Shown in pieces: positions 22,119 to 35,354 of a stretch of 64,000 nucleotides of DNA; the stretch's first letter is position 1; each line of letters opens with the position of its first letter. The translations under genes and the position numbers were made by a program. The notes under the pieces are model-generated. The model saw only the letters and a program-made list of their open reading frames with translations. It did no database searches and had not been told where the DNA came from. Source of the DNA: Moringa oleifera (lineage: Eukaryota; Streptophyta; Magnoliopsida; Brassicales; Moringaceae); contig JAJFZO010000747.1 in assembly GCA_021397835.1 (NCBI GenBank), positions 5,520,501 through 5,584,500 on the forward strand, written 5' to 3'.

Positions 22119-25100
22119 ATGGAAAAGGGAATGGGAAGAGTGGTGGCGGTCTCAGCTTTGCAGTTCGCTTGCACTGATGATGTCTCTACTAATGTTGCCA
22201 CTGCCGAACGGTTTTCTTCTCTCTTTCTCTCTATGCTTTTGTTCTTTCTTTCTCTTGATTTTTTTTCCTGAATTTCATGTGATTCTCAGTGTGTTCTAAT
22301 CCAAATCGAATGTGGCCATGGAAATTAGTCACGCAAAATCAAAAAACATGTTTTTGAAGTGAACAAGACCCAGGATCTCGTTGTTGTTGTTGTTGTTGTT
22401 GTTTTGGAATTTGCGCAAATGCTTTGTGTAATATGAGTAGAAATGCTTTTGTCAGTTATTTTAGCATTAAAAACTCTTCTTGGATGCATATCCACCATTT
22501 CTGTCTCTCTTAAACTTTTATCATCTGCTTTGAGAAAGCTGGCACAAGCTATTGGTTTATGTGTTCCAAGTTTGTAAGTAAATCGTGCATCAGGCAGTCG
22601 CGGTTTCTCTCCTTTTTGCAGATAAATGATAAAATGTATGTTTCTTGACCGAGTTTTATGCTAGAAAGGAGTGCATAATGGATGTTAGGTTCCATAAAAT
22701 TTCATTAATTTTATTTTCTTGAAGCTGTAAAAGATATTCAACCTTTTATACCATCCTTTATCCTGTTTTGCTAGTTGGTGGTATGTTTCCTTTAATGTTT
22801 CCTTCCCTTTCTTGTATATCTTTCTGCATGTGTGGAATACCTGTCCATGTAATTTACATGGGCAAGGGTAGTGTGTAAGATATATTTCTGTAAATTTTGA
22901 GCATCATCAAAATAGGAAATAAGCAGAGAAAGGCTGTCGAATATACATTTTCATAATCTACATGCTGAGGGCTAAATTGCCTATCTATGTTCTTGACAAG
23001 CAAATTTATGTCTGCAGTAGTTTTTGACTGTTTAATCAAACTCCTAAGCATTCATGTTTTTGTGCTTCACTTAAAATCTTCCTTGACTTTCTACAGGTTG
23101 GAAACCTTATAATATCATCATTCTTTTGCCACTTTATCATCTATAACATTTTTGAACTAATGTAGATTAGACATTAATTAGCACAGCTCTTTTGGCCTGC
23201 TCTGTATTATTCGTTTGTTTACCTTTTTTTCCAATTACATTTGATAAACAATGTGATACTCTTTGTCACAGGCTTGTTAGAGCTGCTCATGCTAAGGGTG
23301 CAAATATCATTCTTATTCAGGTATGTGCTCTTGCTGGTTGGAAGATAGGATTCTTATAAAGGATTTAATGAAGACTATACTAAAATTATTTTGGAGACAA
23401 TGCTGCTTTTGGGTTTCTCTGAAGTTTTGAAGGGTTATTGCTGTCATATACTGAAACTTTTCAGCCCCTCTGCGAATGCTGATCTGTATACAATAAATAC
23501 AATATATAAATAAATCAAAGGCAAATTACGTTATTACATTGAGTTGGTGGAGAAGAAAAATGAATTATTTTGGTTTCTGCTTCATTTACTGAGAGGTATT
23601 TTTGGATGAAAAACTTGGGAGTTTTTGCATTGATTATTTTCACCATGCTTGGTGTTGATTATCTAATGAGGAAAATTTATAAGGATGCTGGTATTTGAAT
23701 TAAAGATGGATTAATTGGATTAATACATTTGGCGTTTAATGTCATCGAGTCCTAGACATACTGAAGTTGAAATTCCTGAAGTGGCTGTCTGTTTCCTGTG
23801 GATCATGGAGGGTTGGCCTCTAGCAGATCCTTTCTTCTTGGTGTGATTCTGAAAGAATCAGGTGGTTTTGCTGATGAATGCAGCAGAGAACGCTGATATG
23901 TGGTCCATTTTAATAGGACTCCTTTCAGGGAGACCTGGATAGGAAGACTGAGTTGAAAGAGTCATTAGAATTTGTATGGATTTGGAAAAGGATGAGCTTC
24001 TGTCATTGATCATGAATTTGTTCCTCCACTTGAAAATAACTAAGATGATTCCATTTAAGAAGATTTTAGCAAGGCCAAAGTGCTACTTTTATTTCTTTCC
24101 TTCTCAGGATTTGAAGTTAATGTTATCAATGGATTTGCTCCAACGGAGCACAGCAATGACCTGTATATGGTATAGATACCTTCGTGCTGCAATTATTGGA
24201 AAACGGGATATGGCATGGTAGTAATACATTGATGAGTAAAGCCGTAAACATGCATCATATGCAGAGTAAATATGTTGCATTTCAAGTTTAAGTGTTCAAT
24301 CACACAAATGTGCCCATTTTCTGGATTTTTCGAAACGTGTCATAAAATTCAATGTGCCTCTTCTTGCGATTAGGATTGTTTTTTGGTATACAAAACATTG
24401 AGAGAAAATCATACTTTCATGCAATTTTGGTAGTATCAGTCAGAATTCTTTTTCCTTTTTTAATCAGAAACGAGTTAACTATTATATATGTAGCACCAAG
24501 GGGGTGCTTCTCCTGTACAAGTATCCTAATCTATTTACAAAGAAAGAGTTCCATGAACTCCGAACGTTCTATCTCATCTACACAATGACCCACTAACCCA
24601 GTACTGCAGCCTCAATCCCCATCTATCTTTTATGTAACCCAATGGAGTTTCCACTCCCTCGAAAGCTCTCTTATTCCTCTAACCTCACACCATGCAAAAA
24701 ATCAATGGTGAGACTACTGCCATCACTTTCCTCTTGGCTTTAGATATAGGCAGCCCTTTCCATGCTCCTAGCTCAGATGCCACAGATTCAGAAACTGCCC
24801 ACTGTATACCCATTATTGACATACACTCTTCCAAACATTCCTAGTCCAATTATACCACAATAGAATATGATACACTGATTCCCCCACTGCCTTACACAGA
24901 AAGCATCTAGTCGCCCATACTTACCCTCTTTTATGTAGATTATCAATGGTTAATGGCTTACCCGATACCGCCTTTGCCACTTTGGGCGAGGCTTTCATCT
25001 TCCAAATTAACTGCCATGGAAATGAATGGCTCCCTTTTCAACGATGCTCCTCATTTACCCTTAAAAAAGATTTTACTGTAAACCTTTGAGAACTGTTGGC

Positions 25101-28100
25101 TTTCCAAATAATCAAATCTTTACTCTCAGTGTTAAGTTTACAATTGTAAATTCTCTCAAAAAACTGCCCAAAAGTCTCCACTTCCCATTCCTGGGCCAAC
25201 CTTCTGAACTCTACCTCTCACGTAACCCCATCCCAGCTCCACCTTGCGTGCTCTCCCACCCGCAAACCCTTATTTCTAGCCAATCTATACAGATCTGGAA
25301 AATCCATGCTAAAGCTTTGTCTCCAGACCAAACATCATGCCAGAATCTAAATGTCTGTTCCCTTCCCACCTTAAACCCCGCGTAAGTCACAAAATTCAAC
25401 CAGACATTCCTAATAGATTTCCAAACCCTTGTACCATATGGCTTCGGCCCTATCAACGAGACCCATCCTTTCTCCTCCACCCCACATGTAGCCACTGCCA
25501 CCTTCCACCATAAGCTATCCCTCGCTCTGCCATGAACCTCCATAACCGCTTGTCTAATAGTGCCACATTAAAGCCCGAAAAGGCTTAATACCTAAACCCT
25601 CTTAATTTTTCATTGTTTCTTGTGGAATAGCAGACATTTTCCCTTGAGGGATGTTTGGCTGAATTTTGGTACCATAGTTGCCATGCCTTTGTTTGTATAT
25701 TCAGCATTGTTATTATCTTTTCGACAATTTATGTATGACTTGCTGAAATGGCTCTGTCAGTGTTGGTTGCCATGGTTCTGAGATGTGATCATTTGATACA
25801 GCAGTAACTCTATATGTGGTTGTTGGTCCAACTCAATATGGTCCACATAACCTGATCTCTTTCGATGTGTTTTCTTTGACCGAAACGGTGTCAAAGAAAA
25901 GAAAAAGGAAAAAGGCAAAAAGAAGAAAGGAACATTTATAATCAACTGAGAAAGTTAAACAATTAGAACTGACAAATGGTATGATGTAAACATAATAACA
26001 TGATAAGGGGAAAAGAAATTTAAATTTTGTTGATGCATAGACAACATTTGAGTATCTATTGCTGAGGATCAGATGCACCCTTTATTGCAATGGGCAAGCA
26101 TAGTGCTTTTCCTGTATTTGGTTAGCATTAGTAACATAATACATGTAATTAAATGGATATCATGACTATTTTAAAATATTCTGAAAGATCCAAGTGAATA
26201 TGATGTGGGTTTAAATGACATCAACACAAGACATTCAGGGTGACCATCAGCGTCTCAATTGTGTTTTTAGTCTAACCAATATAGATGATAATGTCACTCA
26301 GTTTTTAGTTATATATACTTCTTTATCTATTACATCTGTTGTTTGAGCTTTTCTTCTTGCATCTCTAAATTTTCTTGCAGGAACTATTTGAGGGATATTA
26401 CTTCTGTCAAGCCCAAAGGGAGGACTTTTTTCAGCGAGCGAAGCCATACAAGGACCATCCTACAATTGCTAGGTAAAACTTTTAACATGTGATATTTCAA
26501 TTGATTGGCTGGATAATATCATGTTTTTATAACCTAGTCCAAGGCTATGTCCTGTCACTAGAACAAATAAACAGGTTATACTGCCACCTGTATTTGATTT
26601 GATGCTGTTGAGCTTATTTATGTGTATCTATATACTTTGTAGGATGCAGAAGCTTGCAAAAGAGTTGGGTGTAGTCATACCAGTTAGCTTCTTTGAAGAG
26701 GCCAACAATGCTCATTACAATTCAATCGCCATAATCGATGCTGATGGGACTGATCTTGGACTCTACAGGAAGTCCCATATCCCAGATGGACCAGGTAGTG
26801 AAAAAACAAGCTCTAATAGCTTTGCTTTCATACTCTGATATATGGATCATTGTCTCTTTTCTTTTTCTTTTGCCCATTCAGGCTACCAGGAAAAGTTTTA
26901 TTTTAATCCAGGGGACACTGGATTTAAGGTTAGTGCAAGTATTAAGTCGACTTAAATATGATGCTTTCTCCAATGGCTTTGATCTCAGGTGGTGATCTGT
27001 AGTTATTAGTTAACTTACTGATGCCTTTTGTCAACAGGTTTTCCAAACTAGATTTGCCAAAATTGGAATAGGTGAGAAGCTTTATCTTTCTTTTTTTTTT
27101 TTCATATATATATATATAGATATACATGTTTCTACATATAAGGTATTTTATTCTTTTCTGTTTGTAGTGTGCTTGTGGTTGTTTCAAAAGAGTGTAGACC
27201 TACACTTTTGATAAATAGAAAGAAGTCAGTGCCTTACAATTTTTATTCAAGATCATGACTTCACTTTATAATCCATTGTGTTGGTAATATATAGTAAATG
27301 TAGCGAAGTTCTGTGGGTATTTCATCAGTATACTGCTAGAAGTAGAGCTGGTGAAACTTCCTGACAAGTCTTGCATTCTATGTATCAGCTATATGCTGGG
27401 ATCAATGGTTCCCTGAGGCAGCTAGAGCGATGGTACTTCAAGGTGCTGAAATATTGTTTTACCCTACTGCTATTGGTTCTGAGCCTCAAGATGAAGGATT
27501 AGATTCTCGTGATCATTGGAAACGAGTGATGCAAGGGCATGCTGGGGCAAATTTGGTAAGCGATTATTTATACTGTTGAATTTTAAATATATTCCATCTT
27601 TGAAATCTTCAAGTTGATATTTGGCAGGCTGCCAGATACTTATTCTGATCTTTATATATCTTCTGTGAGGAGTATGATCTCGATTGTACTCCATTTAATG
27701 TGAATACTTGCCACCTAGGAGTTATTTTTATGGCAGTGTGTGAAGGAGGTCTGATGCAACTTTTGTTCTTTATTGTGCTACCTCTTCCCAAAATCTTTTT
27801 CCTTTCCGGTCAATCTCACGTTTTTTCTGTTGGCATGTGAAGCTTTCTTATTTTCCTGCACTATTCTCGCCACAGTTTCAAAATGGTTACGTGTTGTTTC
27901 TTTTGATTCTTCAACTCATAGCCTCAAATGGTTGAAGTATATTCTGTTGAAAAGTATACTGAAGTGATGAAGAGAACTTTGTTCACAACTACGAGGGAAC
28001 TTCATAGTTTAGTTTGCAAAACTTCTGGAATAAAATATTCTACTGAGAGATACTATAATGTTAGGAAGATGTTTCATTCTTTTTTTTTTTTTTTGTTCCT

Positions 28101-28487
28101 TTCTTGTTACAGGTACCGTTAGTAGCTTCAAACCGCATTGGAAAGGAAGTAATTCAGACAGAGCATGGAAACAGTGAGATCACATTCTATGGGAATTCCT
28201 TCATAGCTGGTATTCTACTATGTTATTTTCGGGAATACAATTGAGTTGTATGCATGAACTCTGCTTGAACCATGTCTAGTTATTGGCTTTTTTTTTTTTT
28301 TTTTATGACAGGACCAACTGGGGAAATTGTTGCAACTGCCGATGATAAAGAGGAAGCTGTTCTTGTTGCACAATTTGATCTTGACAAAATCAAATTGAAG
28401 AGAAATAGTTGGGGTGTATTTCGTGATCGACGCCCAGATTTATACAAGGTGCTTCTGACTTTAGATGGGAAGATACCATCATCATAG
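22119..28487 (+). CDS. CPA: N-carbamoylputrescine amidase (nitrilase-like protein 1)
   Basis: Nine exons: 22119-22210, 23272-23320, 26381-26472, 26643-26794, 26882-26928, 27038-27071, 27389-27555, 28113-28209, 28312-28487. All junctions are GT-AG, phases agree, and the product is 301 residues, the usual family length. The enzyme hydrolyses N-carbamoylputrescine to putrescine, CO2 and ammonia, the last step of the plant arginine-decarboxylase route to polyamines, in the cytosol. The nitrilase catalytic triad is visible: E48 (IQELFEGYYF), K121 (YRKSHIPDGPG), C158 (ICWDQWFPEAARAM). Very close to Arabidopsis At2g27450. No signal peptide. Intron 2 (3 kb) holds a LINE copy, and short T-runs precede exons 8 and 9. 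The start chosen is the family-like MEKG; no upstream alternative was preferred. Confidence 0.97.
22381..22403. repeat. (TTG)n microsatellite in amidase intron 1
   Basis: Between seven and eight TTG units. Confidence 0.9.
24448..25612 (-). mobile_element. 5'-truncated LINE, copy 3 (intronic)
   Basis: Oligo(T)-rich left edge, then AATCAGAAACGAGTTAACTA and a 'caccaagggggtgc' block as in copies 1, 2 and 4. The minus strand 25543-25211 is open for 110 codons and reads RVWKSIRNVW, TFRFWHDVWSGDKAL and similar, typical of the plant LINE region after the reverse transcriptase ('GRRV.FW.D.W.G'). It is the best-preserved copy, about 1.16 kb, antisense in intron 2 of the amidase gene. Confidence 0.85.
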
Positions 28488-30587
28488 TTTTATGATTTTC
28501 CACATTTTGTATTGGTCACTAGTAAGGCCTTCACCAGTGGAAGTCTTTTGAAGAATGATGAAAACATATGAACAAATATTCACAATGTAGCTCCTACTGT
28601 GAGTTATTTGAAGTAAAAAGGTCAATAAGAGAGATTTTGGTATGTTCCAGTCCTTGACTTCGAATTGATAAAGCACCATTAAAGGGTGCTATTTTTTATT
28701 TTTTTCTGGAATAATAAAACAGTAGCATGAAATAGCCGTTTGTGCATCATGCATATGGAACTGTATTGTCACAGGAAATTGCAGGCTATGGCTAACTAGA
28801 ATGAAGGAGTTGGCTGTCAAAAAGTGTTTATCGCAGAGCTGCAGATATATATTGTTCATCAGCCTCCGGTGCTTCGACGCAGATCATGCTGCCCATGTCA
28901 TTCTGGGACCGACAAGAAAAGCATAAAAATGTTTTTGTTTCTCTTTCTCCACTTGACGGGGAGACACATCTTGACGCGTGTATGGTGGACAATTCCTTCA
29001 CCAGATATCTCATTGATTAACTCAGGCATCTCTGGAGAATTCTGTAAAGGCATTATTCCAGTATCCTTCCACTTGTAACAGAGGCTCAGCTCTGCCTTCT
29101 GAGTCTTGATTAGATGGCTCCAGATGTCAGAAGCTTAACCAGTCCTTTTACACAGGATCTGTCATTTCACTGAAACCATTATACCTATAATCTTGTGCAA
29201 TGTCAGTGGTGTCCAAGTAAATATCTGCACCTTGGATTGAGTCCTTGATGAGTTTCATGTAGATATTTACGTGACCCATTCCTTGGTTTCTTGAATTATG
29301 CTTTGCTTTGGATCCTTTTGGTTTCTCCATCTCATATAAGTGTGTACACATGTGCTAGTGCTTTATTAGTGGATTGTGGTCATTGATTGAAGACCACAGT
29401 GTTCATGTGTTGCAGGTGACTACAAGTGGAAAGAAAAACCAACGTAGGTGGCAGTATCACATGTCAGAATCTAAATTAGGATCAGCCAAGCCTTTTGATC
29501 ACAAGAAGGTGTAGTTAACCTGTCATGTTCTACCTTCCAAAGCCTTTCTTCTGTTCCCAACCCCCCTACCCCCATATCCTTTAGTTGTGGCTACTTAATA
29601 TTGCTTCTTTGCAGTGCTTATGGTGATAATTTTGTTCTGATTCGGACAAGAATATTTTTAACAGGTTATTTGTATGTGCTAATAAATAACTATGAATGCA
29701 TCATTGTTACATCTTACATTTAATCTAGGAAGTGTTCTACAAGTTCTGTATGATCTGCTCAAGCAAATAGTTAAACTTGTGGCATGACACATGATTTTAT
29801 TTTTTTTCATTTAGGTATTAAAAAAATCCTTGAAATGATATGTCTTGACAGATTATTCAATTCAGTTGGGTTGTTTTCTTTTCTTCACAATATCAATGGA
29901 ACTTATTAGCTGTGTTACTGGAAATTCAATTGGTTTTTGGTGTCATTACTTCAAAATTCCATTCTTTTTTTTTTTTAATGATTAGGAAAATTTCAAGATA
30001 TTTCCTGTTGTTATTCTGACGAACTGATTGCTTTACTAATTATTGATTATGTTATTATTGTTAAATTGTTAATATTACACAAAAAAATTCTATTATCATA
30101 TTTTAAAATGATAATTAGGGCTATCAGCATCCCTTTTTGTTTGTTTGACATCAGAGTTCACTAACAGAGTTTTGATAGAATTTTAAACATTGTAAAGCTT
30201 ATAAAACGAGAAAAGAAAGATGATACCTCTTTTCTGAACTAAAATTCTTCTCTCATTTTTTTCCTAAATTATATAATTTCTAATAAGATGGTGATTGCCG
30301 TGACAGCAAAATTCGAGAAGAAATGTCATACCCTTGATTTGATTTTTCACCTGCAAGTTGCGACCAAAGGAAAAATGAAAATTTTCTGTGGGAAGGACAG
30401 TTAACTTGCTCCCTTCAGTTCTTTTCTTTCCAGGAAAAACCCATGGAAGAGAGAAAGAAAACGGGAAAACACAAAGCCTATGGAATTCGAACAGGAAGCA
30501 ACATCTGCTTAAATTTCTGACTCCCTCCCTACCTATTGCAGGCATCCTCCGTTTCTCTAAATTTGCTGCCTTTCTTCTTCTTCTCCA
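28488..30587 (+). other. Spacer between convergent amidase and FAF genes
   Basis: The first few hundred bases are probably the amidase 3' UTR. On the minus strand, 29351-29148 and 29013-28828 read as protein-like frames that I could not identify (see findings). The rest is AT-rich with T-runs. No intact gene. Confidence 0.4.
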
Positions 30588-31433
30588 TTATTCTTCATTT
30601 TCCTCCTCTTCATCTTCATTATCTACAGTTTCTTCTTCATCTTCTTTACCGTAATCTTCTTCTTCTTCATGATCCTCATCATCATCTTCTTCTTCCAGTA
30701 TTTCATCATTTGGATGAACAAAGTGCATCTTCAAGCGTCCATCTTCCCTACGTGCATGCAAAAACTCCTGTGTAGGGATCCTTATCTCTTTGAGGACAAA
30801 CCTCCCGTCGTGCCTGTAAGACTTGAAGCAAACCCAAGGCTTACCGCTCTTCCCTATACAAGAAATGGGTGGTGGAAATGCTCCTCCACTTGTCCTCGAC
30901 CTCCTGCTTTCCCCATACAGGTTTCCTGCCGGCAAATGCTTCGTAAGACTTCCTTTCCCTTCCTGGTTTTGCCAATCTTTATTACTCTCTGTGCTCTTCA
31001 AGTTCTCAACATCATCAGAGCTCTCAGAACCAAGCCCCTCCGTGCATAGTTGCAAGCTCTCTGAATTCATGGAAGAAAAGCTATCACTTTTCTTGTGACA
31101 ACCTGTGTACCCAATCTTCTGGGTGCATGAAAAAGACTCTAGGGCTGAACTTTTCCTGTTCTCATCATTCTCATCCAACCCATCATCCTTGTTGAGTTTC
31201 TTAATCCCAGTCTGGGAGCTTGAACCAACAGGAGAAACTGATGACAAGAAAGGGTAGGAAGAGGATGAGGAACTCTCTTTGAAATGGAGCTCACCGAAAA
31301 TCTCTGTAAATGATGACTGCTCCACAGGTTTCATGGCTTTGATTTGGTTCCATGGTGAGAGTGATTCAAGCAGAGATGGGTTGTCTGGTAATGGCTTTTC
31401 AAAGATGTGTTGGAGACTTCCACAGGCAGCCAT
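30588..31433 (-). CDS. FANTASTIC FOUR (FAF) family protein
   Basis: Intronless frame of 281 residues, from ATG at 31433 to stop at 30588. The FAF domain is at about 183-238: GGAFPPPISCIGKSGKPW, then VCFKSYRHDGRFVLKEIRIP and TQEFLHARREDGRLKMHF. It is followed by a run of Asp/Glu to the C-terminus (about 246-281), typical of the family. The N-terminal half is Ser-rich and probably disordered. In Arabidopsis FAF proteins are plant-specific regulators of shoot meristem size that act against WUSCHEL; which member this matches is not resolved. It converges with the amidase gene and is followed by the ROP-GAP on the same strand. The acidic tail is encoded by a (GAA/GAT)n-like stretch, so its length may vary between alleles. 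Confidence 0.93.
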   Translation of the reverse strand: MAACGSLQHIFEKPLPDNPSLLESLSPWNQIKAMKPVEQSSFTEIFGELHFKESSSSSSYPFLSSVSPVGSSSQTGIKKLNKDDGLDENDENRKSSALESFSCTQKIGYTGCHKKSDSFSSMNSESLQLCTEGLGSESSDDVENLKSTESNKDWQNQEGKGSLTKHLPAGNLYGESRRSRTSGGAFPPPISCIGKSGKPWVCFKSYRHDGRFVLKEIRIPTQEFLHARREDGRLKMHFVHPNDEILEEEDDDEDHEEEEDYGKEDEEETVDNEDEEEENEE

Positions 31434-33114
31434 GGCCGGCTTTCTTCAAGTATGTAGTAAGCAGAACAAATGTATGATACAAAGGGCAAAAGAAAGCTAA
31501 TATGGGCAAGCAGAGCCTATACCCCTAAAGAGGTAGTTTGCACGAGATGCGTATGTCATATGTGTTGAGAAAATCAAGAGGAATTAGGTGCTATTAATTG
31601 GGAGAGCTGGTCTGGTGGGTTAGCTCTTCAGTTGGAGAGGAAGAAGGATGGGTGGTTGTGGGGCTTGGTCCTAATTTTAGTGGCCATCATTATTGTCTCC
31701 ATATATATATATTTTTTTTGGAGACCTTCTGCAGGCTATCTTGGCCTTATGGGTTCTGTGACCAAAATCCTTTATAGACTTCACTAGAACGATAGAAATT
31801 GCCTGACACGGCCATATAACTTCTAGACAGATGTGACAGATATTTCGGCTTGATTTTTTTCTGGTTGAGCCTGCTAAATTCACATTTCGTGGCACAAGCT
31901 TCAGGAGAGGTTGATGTGGCTAACCCCTTTCATGACTTGAGAGAAAATGGCTCTTTCACAAATTTTATCGGCGTTGATAATCATGATAACATAATATAAT
32001 TATATTATAAGAAGTTAATTGGAAAGCCAGCCAGCTCATACCTGAATAAAATCATGGGCATCCAGTCGCAGAGCCATACACTAAGAAAACCATTTGTCAA
32101 TTCATTCACTTACATTAATAGTGTAGGTTACTTGAATGTGCATCTTTTGCTAAAATTGGATCCAATGATTAGCTATACGCAACTGGGTTTTGTGCTAATA
32201 TGGCGCCAACCCATATATTCCTCCAGCTTTTCTAAAACTTGTTTTGCACCAATTTTGGCTAGATAGATAAGAAATTGAACCACAGCCAAGCGCTTAAACT
32301 TCCATGTATTCTCCTGTGAGGCAGCAGTAATTTTCGGTGCCAACCAGAATTCGAATATTCCTATGCATCCTCTCTATATGTCCACTCCTTTTCCTGAAAA
32401 TGATTGGCTGATGATCATGTTCGCTTTCAGTGGCCTGTCCTTGCATTACCTAAACAAGCCAGTGATGCAGACAATCACACAAAGTTGCTTCTTATCTTCT
32501 ACTAACACCTGCCCTGCTCTGCCCATTTTCTTTCATCACCATCTTCATTTGGCTTTGCCTCAATTTATGGTTCTGGCTCGTTAAACAAAGCATGCACCAA
32601 GAAATGGACAATCTGCCTTACCCTTATAGATAGAGGCATATTTATCCAACAAATCTGCATTAGATACCATCAAATCTTCGTAGGATAGTGTCGCAAGAAG
32701 CCCCAGATAAAAGAGCAAAGCTTTTCACAAAGACATATATGAGTGAAAGCTACTTGGCCACCAGCATGGAATCAGGAGAGGAGATAAGGGTTGTATCTTT
32801 CGGCAAAAACGAAAAAGAAACAAAGAATGGTACATGGCAGTCACGAAGGATACAGGAACAAATATAGGAACCCAAATGAATAGAACTCCAATGTTAATGC
32901 AAGCAGATGGTACTTTCTGAATGCAGAGAATATTAGTTTCATGCCATGAAAGTGTCATCCATGAAATTAGAGTAGGTTAAGATGAGAACCACTCAGCACA
33001 CACAGAAAACATACATGGAAATTCACAAACTTTCCACAACTTCCAGATTGAAACAGACTTAAAAAGCCATCTCGTCATTAAAACCAGTTAGGTCGACTAC
33101 CAATTGACAATACT
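31434..33114. other. Upstream region of FAF and 3' flank of the ROP-GAP
   Basis: No gene recognised. A (AT)n/T-run at about 31700-31720 lies some 270 bp upstream of the FAF start on its promoter side. The rest is mixed composition. The part near 33114 is likely the ROP-GAP 3' UTR. Confidence 0.4.
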
Positions 33115-35321
33115 TTATCGCCAAGCTTCAATACGTTCTGTTCTCGATTCCATACGGCTCAGATTTCTAATTCCTTTAGTCCTGTCAACAGCCACAGGTA
33201 TGTGAAGTACCGTTTGCTGCAAACTGATGTTTTTAAGCCCCTCTTTCAGACTCAGGTTACTTGATTGGCCAATCTTTCTGTTTACAGAGTTCATTTTGCA
33301 GGGTGTCTTCATATCGTTTACCACACTAGCACCAGCCTCACCGATTATGTTGTCAATTTGAACAGGAGTCCCAAACAACTGATCTCCATCAACGATTGGC
33401 TTTTCAGCAGAGTTTATGCTCAAGCGTACTTCTCTGTTGTTTTCAGTGGAGTCTGGGTGACTGCCTATGCTGGGTACTCCACTAACAAAGGCTTGTTCTG
33501 TCTCTTCATCATCTTCTCCGGTATCTTGAACACAGCACAATGAAGGACTCTGATGGTCATTCTCGTCAGAAGGCTCTAAGCGTGATGCAGGAGTTGGATC
33601 TACCACAGAATCTTCTCTTTCTCGCAGTGTCCTTATAATAAGTGTCTTAAGGAAGTTCATCACTTGGACTGCATACATCAATGCGGTTAAAGGATCTGCC
33701 ATCTGTAACCAAAATTGGAGACTGTGCCATCATTTATCAATAACAAGTGATGGTAAGTTAACATTTAATCATTAGAATGACTTTGCAGGTGACCCATTCA
33801 AGAATTGTTAAGGAAGCACCAGAGATTCAAGCAGATAAACCTGTTGCATTATTATATGGCACTAGAGCACATGATTTATTGGTGCTAGCATGCAAGAGAT
33901 TATCACGCAAAACAGAAAGAAGATTGAGATTTGGATGTTCATTTATTCAGAAGATGTGAATTTATCTAACTGCAATCAAAATCCAATGTATTTAACCAAT
34001 ATCATATATTTGATTTAGGACCAAGTCTATATGCAATTTCAGAATATATATATATATATATATATATTGCTCACTCAAATTATGCAAAAGCTAAACAAAG
34101 TCACCTGTGTCATGTTTGGTGCAAAAACCATAGCAATGTTGCGTGCATTCATCTTGTTTAGATGTTCCTGCTGGACAACATCGGCCATCAGATTGATGGC
34201 CCAATCTAGTAGGGAAGCTTCTGTTGGGGGTAGAAGCCTCACAAGCTGAGCACAATCATCTTCTGTCTGGCATTGCATTACCTGCTCAGGCGATAACGAA
34301 TCCAGAACTCCAGTTGGGAGCTCTCTGAACCAAGCCTGGAAATTTAAATCATATCAAGTCACTATAATTAGATTCAATTCAAATTGTGCTAAACAGTTCA
34401 ACTTCTAAACACAACAGTGGTACTTTTCCTTTGTGGCATGTGCAGTCGGTCACACAGACACACATAGATGATTCAAGACATTGAACTAGAAAAGAACAAA
34501 GAAAAAAAGGGACAAATGAAAAATGAATCCAAGGGGTGAAAATTTTTTTTAAGAAGCATGGTAACTTAGACACACATGAACTCAGAAAATTCCTTGACAT
34601 GTCCTCCAAAATTATTAATTACTAGAAGCTACTTAGAAAAAAGCAAGTGAAGCACAAAGTAGCAAATCATAGCATAATGAAAAGAAAGATGATGGGTTTA
34701 AAGGAAACGAGCTACGAACAGAACAGGGAATGAATGACAGTTATAATGCATTTCCTTGGGACCAAAATGGTGTGTTATAACAGTGATGGCACACAAATCA
34801 ACCCTAAGATTTATGAAGGCTGAAGCAGCTGTCAGTGGAAAAATAGAAGTGAATGCTTTGTGGATGTGTGCCAACTTTAAAACTGCTCATAACAAATAGA
34901 TTGTAATGCTTGAAATTTTGTTTTCATTGACGCTATTAAGGAGTACAGCTGAGATTAATACATTTTGACCAAGAGAAGTTCAAAATGCCTTTCAAATGAT
35001 GCAAAACTAAATGGTCTCTTCCTTTAAGTAAGGATAAGTGAAACTATTCCTCATAACAAATGAAGGCAACATGGCATACTAAAATTAGCTATTGAAGATA
35101 TTTATTCGTAATGCAGAAATCAAATTAGTTTTTGCAATCATTATATTTATTCCTAATGCAGAAGAAGCATCATTGATTGTAGATTAAACAGAAGTCCGAC
35201 TGATTTATTTTCCAAATAAACAATGAAGGATTCATAAGATTTGATTTTCTCAAGGTTGCCCTCCCAGGACCCTGCTATGGTGATACTCAGTGATAATATT
35301 ATTTTCTTTGCTTTTGCTTCC

Positions 35322-35354
<33 letters not shown>

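Noticed and set aside
30388..31098. Plus-strand frames opposite the FAF gene
   Set aside because: They are Leu/Ser/His-rich complements of the acidic and Ser-rich parts of FAF; no independent support.
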